This document shows, piece by piece, positions 57,026 through 64,000 of a stretch of DNA of 64,000 nucleotides. The stretch is from JAFEDN01 sp963818985. Its GTDB lineage: Bacteria > Pseudomonadota > Gammaproteobacteria > Coxiellales > Coxiellaceae. The notes under the pieces were generated by a model. It did not search any database. It was not told the origin of the DNA and saw only the letters and a program-made list of their open reading frames with translations. Within the stretch, counting starts at the first letter, position 1, and the number at the start of each line of letters is the position of its first letter. The stretch spans positions 144,561-208,560 of the forward strand of contig CAWFUJ010000001.1 in NCBI GenBank assembly GCA_963818985.1. Direction: 5' to 3'. Made by a program: the position numbers and the translations under genes.

Positions 57026-58423
57026 CTATTCCACGAGTTTCCAAAGAATCATTCGAGCTTTACCTTCGCGTTTAATCAACCCCATTCGCTCTAGCTGCAA
57101 TAAATCCCTTTGAACCGTTCTAATAGAAGGAGAATTTTCTAGTTGATCGGTGATCTCCGCACCGTTTAGCGAAGATTCTTTTAATATAGATAATATTTCT
57201 TCTTGCCGAGGTGTGAATTTATCTTTGTTTTCTTTCATACCTGGGCTAATAGGCTCTTTAAATTTAAACATCACCGCCAGACCACCAGTCCGCTGGGAAA
57301 ACTGAGGCTCCGGCAGACCATCCGCTTTACACAGATCAATCATTTCAGTAGTACCTCTACCCCATTTCTCGATATATCCTCTGACATAAAATGCGTTTGC
57401 AATCAGCTTATTTCTGGGATTGGAATCATGACGACGCCTTAAATCTTCAAGCGTCAAATTGTCAGGAAGAAGTCCACAATTCCATATTTCGAGGCCATCG
57501 TCAAAAATAGCTAAAGAAATATCAGCCGACCGGTTGGCGTAGTCACGATGACAAATAGCATTAATTAATGCTTCGCGGACTGCCATAACCGGCAATGCCG
57601 GGGTGTCAATTCGTTTAAACTGATCAGGTTTGAAAGTACTGGCAATGGGTAAATGATTTTTAAGGAATTTATCAGCCGCTTCTAAAAGATCAAAACAATT
57701 ACCCAATATTTGCTGATTATCAATAAAATTTTTGAGCTTGCTGGTACTCCTGAATCGCGCCATTTTAATCATACATTGCATGAAGCCTAAAGATTCTTTT
57801 TTAGCATATAACGCTATAGCCGCATTTTTTAAGTAGCCTCCTTCCATTAATCGAAGTCGTTTCAATATTCCTTCGATATCATCTTTTTGTGCGCTCGCAG
57901 GAATACGATTTTCCCGGATGCCCTCGGCCACTGTCTTAAATATTTCTTCATGATCAAGATCACTTATTTTATAGTCTCTGGCGATCATTTCTTCCCAGGA
58001 ATGGTTGAGCTGTCCACGAGCAACCAGTAATTGTTCATAACGATGCTGAGGCATTCTACTGGTTGTCGATTGCTGTCGCTGAAAAGCGCGGCTATCATAC
58101 ACATAAGGGGCATGATCATTGGCACTCACTCGAATCGCGATAACTGACCTGTTTTTACTAACTGCAATATAATGAATATCAGGATGGACTGGCGGCTCAA
58201 TTTTATTAAGTTCATTGGCAATTTCCTGGCGCGTATTGTTTGTGACGTCTTGACCCACTAAATCACCTTGGTCATTTACGCCAATCAGTACCAAACCCCC
58301 CTTACCATTTAAAAATGCGCAGAGCGTCTCGAAAGCCGCGCGCAGTAATCCAGTTGATTTTTTAAACTCAACCGTCTCTGATTCTCCCTGCTTAACCAGT
58401 TTTCGCAGTTGCGCTAACTTCAT
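57026..58423 (-). CDS. Schlafen/AlbA_2-domain ATP-binding protein (transcriptional regulator type)
   Basis: A 465-residue protein. The N-terminal AlbA_2/Schlafen domain shows ESETVEFKKSTG and FLNGKGGLVLIGVNDQGDLV. The middle has a GHKL-type ATP-binding region with VMAVREALINAICHRDYANR, LEIWNCGLLPDNLT and YIEKWGRGTTEMIDLC. The C-terminus has a winged-helix region (TPRQEEILSILKESSLNGAE, SIRTVQRDLLQLERMGLIKR). This architecture is common on genomic islands and is annotated as an ATP-dependent DNA-binding regulator; some relatives act in phage defence or toxin-antitoxin-like control. It is divergent from the 59000 gene and convergent with the integrase. The exact role is unknown. Confidence 0.85.
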   Translation of the reverse strand: MKLAQLRKLVKQGESETVEFKKSTGLLRAAFETLCAFLNGKGGLVLIGVNDQGDLVGQDVTNNTRQEIANELNKIEPPVHPDIHYIAVSKNRSVIAIRVSANDHAPYVYDSRAFQRQQSTTSRMPQHRYEQLLVARGQLNHSWEEMIARDYKISDLDHEEIFKTVAEGIRENRIPASAQKDDIEGILKRLRLMEGGYLKNAAIALYAKKESLGFMQCMIKMARFRSTSKLKNFIDNQQILGNCFDLLEAADKFLKNHLPIASTFKPDQFKRIDTPALPVMAVREALINAICHRDYANRSADISLAIFDDGLEIWNCGLLPDNLTLEDLRRRHDSNPRNKLIANAFYVRGYIEKWGRGTTEMIDLCKADGLPEPQFSQRTGGLAVMFKFKEPISPGMKENKDKFTPRQEEILSILKESSLNGAEITDQLENSPSIRTVQRDLLQLERMGLIKREGKARMILWKLVE

Positions 58424-58999
58424 AAATATTCCCAGCTATAAAGACGATGTTTATTATATGACCGGTACTCATGGCGAGTAAAGCCTGAGTATACGTTTTA
58501 TATATCCACAGAAAAACTTTTAAATCCGGGGGATAAACGACACCAGGTGAGTACTAAAAGGATACCAGCCTGATTTCCAACAAACGACAGAAAGCAGCAT
58601 CTCATCCTTGCCTCAAAAGGCTCCCGTTGATGGCTTTTACCCTCAAATGTCGCTGATCAAAAAATGACTGCCGAAAATTTTAAATGTTCTGTCCATTACT
58701 ATTTCTTTCTATCTTTTACTATTTATTACTATAGAGTTTGATAAACATCCGGCGAAAATGATTGACCATCAGCCGTTAAAATTTAAAAATACAATTATTA
58801 CAAGTACTTACCATTAAAGCAAAAAACTTTGTAATTTCAAAATTCCGACAATGGGGTATTTTAAGGCCCGCCACAATTGTATTTATCATCGGGTCATCTG
58901 CTAAAATAGTCATCCTTCTGGGTACTTAATACCCTATCATACAACCCGTGCCGGAAAAATGCCGGAATCGTGGGAGTTAATAAAAAAGGGATGAAAAAC
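58424..58999. promoter_or_regulatory. Divergent intergenic region with small palindrome
   Basis: About 575 bases between divergent genes, likely holding both promoters. GGGTACTTAATACCC at 58920-58934 is a perfect 5+5 palindrome ~65 bases before the start of the downstream gene and may be an operator. No gene or RNA recognised in the rest. Confidence 0.4.
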
Positions 59000-59677
59000 A
59001 TGAAAAAACCGGAAAGACCCCGATACCATTGGTGGGTTTTCAGCATGGAAGTTTGGACATTGAAGCAAGCCACCCTCCTGCTGCATGGCCTCGACCCCAA
59101 CCAGCATCGCTCTTTAAAACCGTATGCCCACAACCTGCCGTCAGAGTATGCCCCACTGCAAAAAACCTACCAGGTGCTTCAACAATATCCCTGGGAAGAA
59201 TATCTGGCCGATTATTATGTTCCAGAAAAAGGTATTCATCCCGCAGCAGTTATCGCCGTGGCGATTGAAAAAAAATTGCCGTTGCCTAAACGATTACGCA
59301 AAGTAGTCATTGAACGTTTTCAACGGGAAAACCAGGCTCAAAAGATAGGTCTTGAAATCCCCGCGGTATTGGCTCCTTACATTTCTGATCTGGCTCCGGC
59401 TCCGCCACAACCCAAAATTATTCAGCGTACCTTTGGTTTTACCGCACGGGAAAGAAAAAATTTATTGCGTAGTTTAGGCATTGTGATTCGCCTCTGGTTG
59501 AGGGATGAGAAAAGTTCACCTCGTCACTGGTACGCCCATCACCTGAATGCTTCCCAGATCGCTCAGACGATTTTAGAGCAGGCGCAACAAATCGGTCTTC
59601 CCACCCAGGGATTGAAAAGTTTAGATCGAAAAATCACCGAAGCGATGGCGTTATTGGCCGCCGAATTGGACGAATGA
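59000..59677 (+). CDS. Island-encoded protein of unknown function (225 residues)
   Basis: Begins MKKPERPRYHWWVFSMEVWT. The start is chosen because AGGG lies nine bases before this ATG, while earlier candidates at 58970 (GTG) and 58991 (ATG) have no suitable site. The protein is basic, with a Pro-rich middle (PAVLAPYISDLAPAPPQPKI) and helical ends. Similar-looking proteins occur upstream of AlpA and primase genes on P4-like islands, but I do not recognise a named family. Divergent from the AlbA-type regulator. Confidence 0.6.
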   Translation: MKKPERPRYHWWVFSMEVWTLKQATLLLHGLDPNQHRSLKPYAHNLPSEYAPLQKTYQVLQQYPWEEYLADYYVPEKGIHPAAVIAVAIEKKLPLPKRLRKVVIERFQRENQAQKIGLEIPAVLAPYISDLAPAPPQPKIIQRTFGFTARERKNLLRSLGIVIRLWLRDEKSSPRHWYAHHLNASQIAQTILEQAQQIGLPTQGLKSLDRKITEAMALLAAELDE

Positions 59678-59793
59678 CACGACAAAACCAGATGATTTAG
59701 ATATTACAAAGTTTTGATTTTTCCCCCCTGTTTTTTTCTCCGCAGACTGTGCCATCCTGTTTTACAGTGTTGTAACCAGAAGGAGAAACCGCT

Positions 59794-60087
59794 ATGAAAA
59801 CATTACCATCCCGATTAAACCTGATGCAGGAATATGAACTGGCTCCCGATTCCGCTTTATTTACGCAAGAAACCGTGGCCGCTATTCGCGGTTGCTCAAT
59901 TGCGTTAATTGAGCGTGATCGCTGGACAGGTACAGGCGTGCCGTTTATCAAGACTGGCCGCCTGGTACGATATCGAAAAAAAGATATTCGTACCTGGCTG
60001 GAAAGCCATACCGCTTTTCAATCAACCACCCAGGCACAGCAGGAACAGGATAAGCCGCATTCAGTTTCCGCCGGGAAGCCACTATGA
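59794..60087 (+). CDS. AlpA-like helix-turn-helix regulator / excisionase
   Basis: A 97-residue protein with a MerR/AlpA-type DNA-binding fold: FTQETVAAIRGCSIALIERD forms the helix-turn-helix, followed by GTGVPFIKTGRLVRYRKKDI and RTWLESH, the typical wing of AlpA/excisionase proteins. On P4-like elements such proteins control integrase or act as excisionase. GGAG lies nine bases before the ATG. The stop overlaps the start of the CHC2 gene (ATGA), so the genes are translationally coupled. Confidence 0.85.
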   Translation: MKTLPSRLNLMQEYELAPDSALFTQETVAAIRGCSIALIERDRWTGTGVPFIKTGRLVRYRKKDIRTWLESHTAFQSTTQAQQEQDKPHSVSAGKPL

Positions 60088-60395
60088 CATCCCGATCTTA
60101 TTTTTCACGGCGGCAGCGGCAATTTAATCCGCACCATTTACCCGCACCAATCCATTATTATCGGCATCTCTTTCCAAAATTATCCGCTATCACGGGCTGG
60201 GTCAGCGTACGCTGTTGCTTTCACGAAGACGCCCGGCCCAGTTTGCGCATTAACCTCGACTTTGGCGGCTTCCACTGTTTCGGTTGCGGCGAAAAAGGCG
60301 GTGATATTATAGCGTTCCATCAAAAGCGTTATCAACTGACTTTTGTCGAGGCGGTCAATTACTTTGGCGCATGGGAGTACGACGATGCAGAATGA
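60084..60395 (+). CDS. CHC2 zinc-finger primase subunit-like protein
   Basis: A 103-residue protein made mainly of a DnaG-type CHC2 zinc finger: RCCFHED (CxxH), 17 residues, then FHCFGCGEKGGD (CxxC), followed by QLTFVEAVNYFGAWE. The zinc finger recognises DNA start sites in primases. It overlaps the AlpA-like gene by four bases, and its end overlaps the start of the large Toprim-DUF927 gene. The two together make a split primase: zinc finger here, catalytic Toprim there. Confidence 0.85.
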   Translation: MTSRSYFSRRQRQFNPHHLPAPIHYYRHLFPKLSAITGWVSVRCCFHEDARPSLRINLDFGGFHCFGCGEKGGDIIAFHQKRYQLTFVEAVNYFGAWEYDDAE

Positions 60396-62715
60396 AAACC
60401 CGCAGACTGCCGCCAGACGATTAGCCCAGACCGTCATTGCCAAAGGATATAAACCGGAAGCCCTGCACGCTTATCATGATCAGGAAGGCACGCCGCTGTA
60501 TTGGCGGATGCGATTAAAACATCCGCAGACACAGGCAAAATGGATTCGCCCCATGCATCAAAACAAACAGCAAACGTTTGTCTTCGGCGAACCGCATTTT
60601 CCGCATAAAAAACCGCTGTACGGCTTACCGGCCATACTGCAAAATCCGCAAGCGGTCGTGTGGATTGTGGAAGGCGAATGGTGCGCCGATCAACTCACCG
60701 AACTGGGTATTATCGCCATCACTTCCGGCAGTGCGGACAGTGTCAGCTCTGCCGACTGGAAACCGTTAACTCATCGAAACGTGATTATTTGGCCGGATAA
60801 TGATGCTGCGGGTCTTAAATACGCACAAGCCGCTACCGAACAATTGCGCGCGTTACATTGCGCTGTGCAGTGGGTAGATATCGCTCATTTAAATTTACCC
60901 GCTAAAGGCGACTGCGTTGACTGGTTATCGGTAAATCCTCAAGCGACTATTCATGAAATCCAGGCATTGCCGTTACAGGAACCACCGCAACACCAGCCAC
61001 AAAATCAGCACCAGGAAACAACTCAGTCTGCTAAACCAGTTAAACCAGCCAGCGCATTTATCCTCAATGATCAGGGCGTATTTTACAGCGACGGCGATGA
61101 AAAACACTGGATATGTTCACGTCTGGATATTCAGGCATTAGTGCGGGATAAAGCGTCAGAAAATTGGGGGCGATTATTAGCATTAACCGATGCCGACGGC
61201 CAGATCCATCGCTGGGCGATGCCAATGGAAATGCTCAAAGGCAGTTGCGAAGAATTGCGCGGCGAATTATTGCGATTAGGTTTACAAATTGCGCCCGGCA
61301 TGAAAGCCCGGCAAAGATTGATGGAATATATCACCACAACCCAGCCCGACACACGCGCCCGCTGTGTAACCAAAACCGGCTGGTATCATAACGTCTTCGT
61401 TCTGCCTGATCACACGATTGGCGCAACCCGCGAGCCGGTTATTTATCAGGCGGATAATCTTTCTAATCATTATCAGCAAGCAGGTACGTTAGCCGATTGG
61501 CAACACCACATCGCGGTCTATTGTGCGGGAAATTCGCGATTGGTGTTAGCTGTTGCCTGTGCCTTCGCCGCTTTACTCCTGCATCCGGCGAACGCGGAAT
61601 CCGGCGGACTGCATTTTGTGGGCGAGTCCAGCACCGGCAAAACCACCGCATTGAAAGTGGCGGCGTCCGTGTTCGGCGCGCCGGATTATTTGCAGCGTTG
61701 GCGCGCCACCACCAACGGCATTGAATCGCTGGCCGCCTTACGATCGGATACTTTATTAGTGTTAGATGAATTAGCCCAGGTTGACCCGAAAGAAGCAGGA
61801 GAAATTGCTTATATGCTGGCGAATGGCAGCGGTAAAGCGCGAGCGGGAAAAAACGGTGCGGCGCGATCTCGCCAGGAATGGCGGTTATTATTTTTATCGG
61901 CAGGTGAAGTGGGATTGGCACAACATATCCGCGAAGCCGGTAAAAAAGCCAAAGCGGGTCAAACCGTGCGGCTGGTGGATATTCCTGCCGATGCCGGACA
62001 AGAATTTGGGATATTCGACACTTTGCACGGCTGCGCTTCTGGCGCGGTACTCAGCAAACAATTAATAGACGCTGCTGCTATTTATTACGGAATCGCCGCT
62101 CAATCCTTTTTGGAGTGCATCACCCAGCCCGATGCCTGGGCGAATTTACCTACCGCTATTAAAACTCATCATCAATCATTTCTCGAAAAAAACCTGCCTG
62201 GTCATTGCGGTGGTCAAGTGCATCGTGTTTGTGACCGCTTCGCCCTGATAGCCGCCGGTGGTGAACTGGCAACACAGTATGGCGTCACCGGCTGGCTGCC
62301 CGGAGAAGCCGGGCAAGCCGCCACGCGCTGTTTTCAAGCCTGGCTGGAGCAGCGCGGCAACACCGACAACCAGGAACGCACCGCCTTTTTAGCTCAGGTA
62401 CAAGCCTTCTTTGAGGCTCACGGGGCGAGCCGGTTTGAGGACATGAACGCCACCGAACCCCATACAGTGATTAACCGGGTCGGGTTTCGGCAAAATACTG
62501 TTCTGGGTCAATATGAATATTTTGTATTGCCCCAGATGTTTCGCCAGGAAATTTGTCAGGGCTATGACCCTCGATGGGCGGCAAAGATATTGATTGAAGC
62601 CGGTATGCTGTCGCCCAGCAGTGAAGGGAAATTTCAAATTACTTTCCGTCTGCCTGGCGAAGGGGCAAAAAGATGTTATCGCTTTATCCACACCGCCCCC
62701 CTGAGCGAACTATAA
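60385..62715 (+). CDS. Toprim-DUF927 replication protein (primase/helicase-like ATPase)
   Basis: A ~776-residue protein beginning MQNENPQTAARRLAQTVIAK. The frame is open from 60343, but GGGAG precedes the ATG at 60385. Residues ~30-195 carry a Toprim domain: VVWIVEGEWCADQLTELGI with the Glu and NVIIWPDNDAAGLKYAQ with the Asp pair. Residues ~245-590 match DUF927, a helicase-like ATPase: VGESSTGKTTALKVA (Walker A), LLVLDELAQVDPKEAG (Walker B) and KAKAGQTVRLVDIPADAG. Such proteins drive replication of integrated plasmids and P4-like elements. The gene overlaps the CHC2 gene, and an iteron-like array and hairpin follow, a plausible origin. Confidence 0.9.
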   Translation: MQNENPQTAARRLAQTVIAKGYKPEALHAYHDQEGTPLYWRMRLKHPQTQAKWIRPMHQNKQQTFVFGEPHFPHKKPLYGLPAILQNPQAVVWIVEGEWCADQLTELGIIAITSGSADSVSSADWKPLTHRNVIIWPDNDAAGLKYAQAATEQLRALHCAVQWVDIAHLNLPAKGDCVDWLSVNPQATIHEIQALPLQEPPQHQPQNQHQETTQSAKPVKPASAFILNDQGVFYSDGDEKHWICSRLDIQALVRDKASENWGRLLALTDADGQIHRWAMPMEMLKGSCEELRGELLRLGLQIAPGMKARQRLMEYITTTQPDTRARCVTKTGWYHNVFVLPDHTIGATREPVIYQADNLSNHYQQAGTLADWQHHIAVYCAGNSRLVLAVACAFAALLLHPANAESGGLHFVGESSTGKTTALKVAASVFGAPDYLQRWRATTNGIESLAALRSDTLLVLDELAQVDPKEAGEIAYMLANGSGKARAGKNGAARSRQEWRLLFLSAGEVGLAQHIREAGKKAKAGQTVRLVDIPADAGQEFGIFDTLHGCASGAVLSKQLIDAAAIYYGIAAQSFLECITQPDAWANLPTAIKTHHQSFLEKNLPGHCGGQVHRVCDRFALIAAGGELATQYGVTGWLPGEAGQAATRCFQAWLEQRGNTDNQERTAFLAQVQAFFEAHGASRFEDMNATEPHTVINRVGFRQNTVLGQYEYFVLPQMFRQEICQGYDPRWAAKILIEAGMLSPSSEGKFQITFRLPGEGAKRCYRFIHTAPLSEL

Positions 62716-62740
62716 AAAACAAAACATAGTCATTATCGGG

Positions 62741-62996
62741 TGTTACACGGGTTACAGGTGTTACAGAGTTAAAAAATATTTATCTTATCAACGGGTTAAA
62801 CTAATTCAACATCTTTTACATAGCAGGTGTTACAAGGTGCGACAGGTGTTACAAAAAGCAGATTGTAACACCTGTCGCACCTTGTAACACCCTGCATTTT
62901 TAATTCGCCATGGACGCCTATTTAAGAAAAAATCATTTAAAAATAATAGATTAGAATGCAAGACATAGGTCTGTTACACGTGTTACACCTGTAACA
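62741..62996. repeat. TGTTACA iteron-like array, candidate origin
   Basis: TGTTACA occurs in direct orientation at 62741, 62759, 62828, 62847, 62972 and 62981 and inverted (TGTAACA) at 62864, 62883 and 62990; an incomplete copy is at 62751. Nine copies in ~255 bases directly after the replication gene suggest an origin or a regulatory array bound by the primase/ATPase, as the P4 alpha protein binds its iterons. Function inferred from position. Confidence 0.65.
62823..62901 (+). terminator. Long hairpin with T-run
   Basis: The arm 62823-62853 pairs with 62864-62895 over 31 bases with a single bulged C, loop of ten bases, and TTTTT follows at 62897. It could end the primase transcript. The stem is longer than a normal terminator and is built from the iteron repeats, so a role in replication is equally possible. 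Confidence 0.65.
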
Positions 62997-63098
62997 CCGA
63001 AAAAAAGCCATTCTTATTTTTATCAAACTCATTTTATTAATGAAGACGTGATGGACATTGCAGCGCAATGGGACTTCTGCTAATGTAGTCATTAAGGT

Positions 63099-63143
63099 GA
63101 AGTCTCTGCCCCTACCTGCTTTAGGCATCAAGGCAGAGACTTC
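63099..63143. repeat. Perfect 12-base inverted repeat
   Basis: GAAGTCTCTGCC (63099-63110) and GGCAGAGACTTC (63132-63143) with a 21-base loop. It lies ~80 bases outside the group II intron 3' end. It may be a terminator of a truncated gene or part of the insertion target. Confidence 0.5.
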
Positions 63144-63260
63144 TCTGAAGCGTCCCATCACCGTATAGCAAGTACGATGATGAGACTAACCAAACCAACT
63201 AACTTTCGGAGTTGATACATGTGAGTAGACCCACCCGGTCACCCGGATGAGTCCCTCTTA

Positions 63261-63293
63261 GAACCGTACGTGCGGAACTACCGCATACGGCTC
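63261..63293 (-). ncRNA. Group II intron domain V
   Basis: On the minus strand GAGCCGTATGCGG starts and CACGTACGGTTC ends a 33-base hairpin. The GAGCCGTATG and CGTACGGTTC arms are the signature of the catalytic domain V of bacterial group II introns. It lies ~40 bases after the maturase stop. Confidence 0.8.
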
Positions 63294-63334
63294 CCGATAT
63301 CACCGCGATTTTTTTTTTTCCTATCTGTTCGCCT

Positions 63335-63952
63335 TTAAAACATCGAAACCGTTTTCCAGCTCTTGGGAAATTGTATCTTCTGGAGTATGCGTCCGAAGGT
63401 AGCCCAGCTCATTGGTCTTTTCCTTCCTCGGCGATTAAACCAGCCAAACAATATTCGCTTGCTGTACTCGATGAATGCACTCACTCGTCTCTGATTGTCA
63501 GATATTCCGTGATAATTTATCCACCCCTTAACCACCCGCACTACCGTTTGTAAAATTCCTAACGTGTTCGGTGTGTTTAAATTCTCTCTCAGGTACTTTC
63601 TCAACCCTTTGAGTTTCTTCGCGAAACGATTTCGACGGCTTGTAAATTTTAACCGCCAATATCCTTTTCGCGATTTACCCCAATAGCAAGTAAATCCTAG
63701 AAAGTTGTACGTTTCTAAGCGTTTCCCCTGGGCTGCTTCTTCTTCCGCTGCCTTTAGTCCCGATCGAATCAGTTGTGATTTCTCCGCATTTAGCGATAAA
63801 CCATACTTCTCCAACCGCACTGGCAGTACTTCGTAAAAGCGTTCTGCATCCCTTTTGTCCTGGAAAATAAATACCATGTCATCGCAGTATCTCACCATCT
63901 CTGCTGCTCCCGCTAAAGTTCTCTCGCTTGATCTTTTCAAACCATTCGTCAA
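63335..63952 (-). pseudogene. Group II intron reverse transcriptase/maturase, frameshifted
   Basis: The frame encodes the later part of an intron-encoded protein: MVRYCDDMVFIFQDKRDAER holds the YxDD catalytic motif (here YCDD), then YGLSLNAEKSQLI, YNFLGFTCYWGKSRKGYWRL and the maturase domain X with VRVVKGWINYHGISDNQRRV. Just upstream, to the window edge, another frame reads CSPTIANLYLHEVIDEWFEK, the RT motif that normally precedes YxDD. The two are out of register near 63930, so a one-base indel breaks the gene. The beginning of the gene is beyond the window. Confidence 0.8.
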
Positions 63953-64000
63953 TCACTTCATGGAGATATAGATTTGCAATCGTTGGTGAGCAAATCGAAC

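Larger units (their letters stand above)
63221..64000 (-). mobile_element. Group II intron, 3' part (continues beyond the window)
   Basis: On the minus strand the intron contains a reverse transcriptase/maturase frame and, after it, domain V (63261-63293) and domain VI, ending near 63221 (..TCTACTCAC). The 5' end lies outside the window. It is inserted downstream of the replication module. The maturase frame has a frameshift, so the intron may no longer be mobile by itself. Confidence 0.75.

Noticed and set aside
61463..61921. 152-codon minus-strand frame
   Set aside because: Antisense to the Walker A/B region of the DUF927 protein; high-GC shadow.
62741..62996. TGTTACA repeats as a CRISPR array
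   Set aside because: Units are 7 bases, spacing is irregular and orientation is mixed. No cas genes nearby.

Overview
The window looks like a chromosomal accessory region of an AT-rich gammaproteobacterium that lives inside eukaryotic cells. A member of the Legionellales (Legionella, Coxiella, Rickettsiella or Berkiella-like) is the best guess. This is inference, because no rRNA or other taxonomic marker is present. It rests on the gene content: an OTU-type protease, several ankyrin-repeat and TPR proteins, two eukaryotic-type protein kinases, giant helical proteins of unknown function, and many broken genes and mobile-element remnants.

Region 1 (1-19.2 kb) holds mostly large stand-alone genes with the look of host-directed proteins: a TPR protein, a small secreted Tyr/Cys-rich protein, an ankyrin protein, an OTU protease, a frameshifted VanX-like dipeptidase, a second TPR protein, a 761-residue and a 1831-residue protein of unknown family, and a protein with a hexanucleotide-encoded serine tract. 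Region 2 (19.4-33.8 kb) mixes housekeeping-like genes (PQQ-type sugar dehydrogenase, SAM methyltransferase, GNAT, PRC-barrel, DUF4156 lipoprotein, endonuclease V, hemerythrin, TIKI/EreA-like protein) with further unknown helical or membrane proteins. Region 3 (33.8-45.5 kb) has a parD remnant, a helical-repeat protein, a 2270-residue protein that joins two P-loop ATPase modules to a transglutaminase-like Cys-His-Asp triad, and an ankyrin gene broken at a poly(A) tract and again downstream.

Region 4 (45.6-55.4 kb) is bounded on both sides by fragments of similar tyrosine recombinases. It contains a DUF3050 gene, a decayed hybrid sensor kinase cut by a truncated IS110-type transposase, and the two most striking genes of the window. 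One is an integrin-like FG-GAP propeller / Pro-Thr stalk / membrane anchor / tyrosine-kinase-like kinase, frameshifted in blade six. Directly after it is a kinase whose N-terminal helical bundle and brace resemble animal MLKL, the necroptosis executioner, followed by Sel1-like repeats.

Region 5 (55.4-64 kb) is an integrated element. It starts at the 3' half of a tRNA-Lys gene (att site), then carries a P4-type integrase, a Schlafen/AlbA-type ATPase-like regulator, an AlpA-like regulator, a split primase (CHC2 zinc-finger protein plus Toprim-DUF927 ATPase), an iteron-like TGTTACA array with a long hairpin (candidate origin), and the 3' part of a group II intron. Composition shifts toward higher GC here, which fits recent transfer.

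No CRISPR array or rRNA gene was seen, and no complete tRNA gene. All family assignments come from motifs read by eye; no database search was run.
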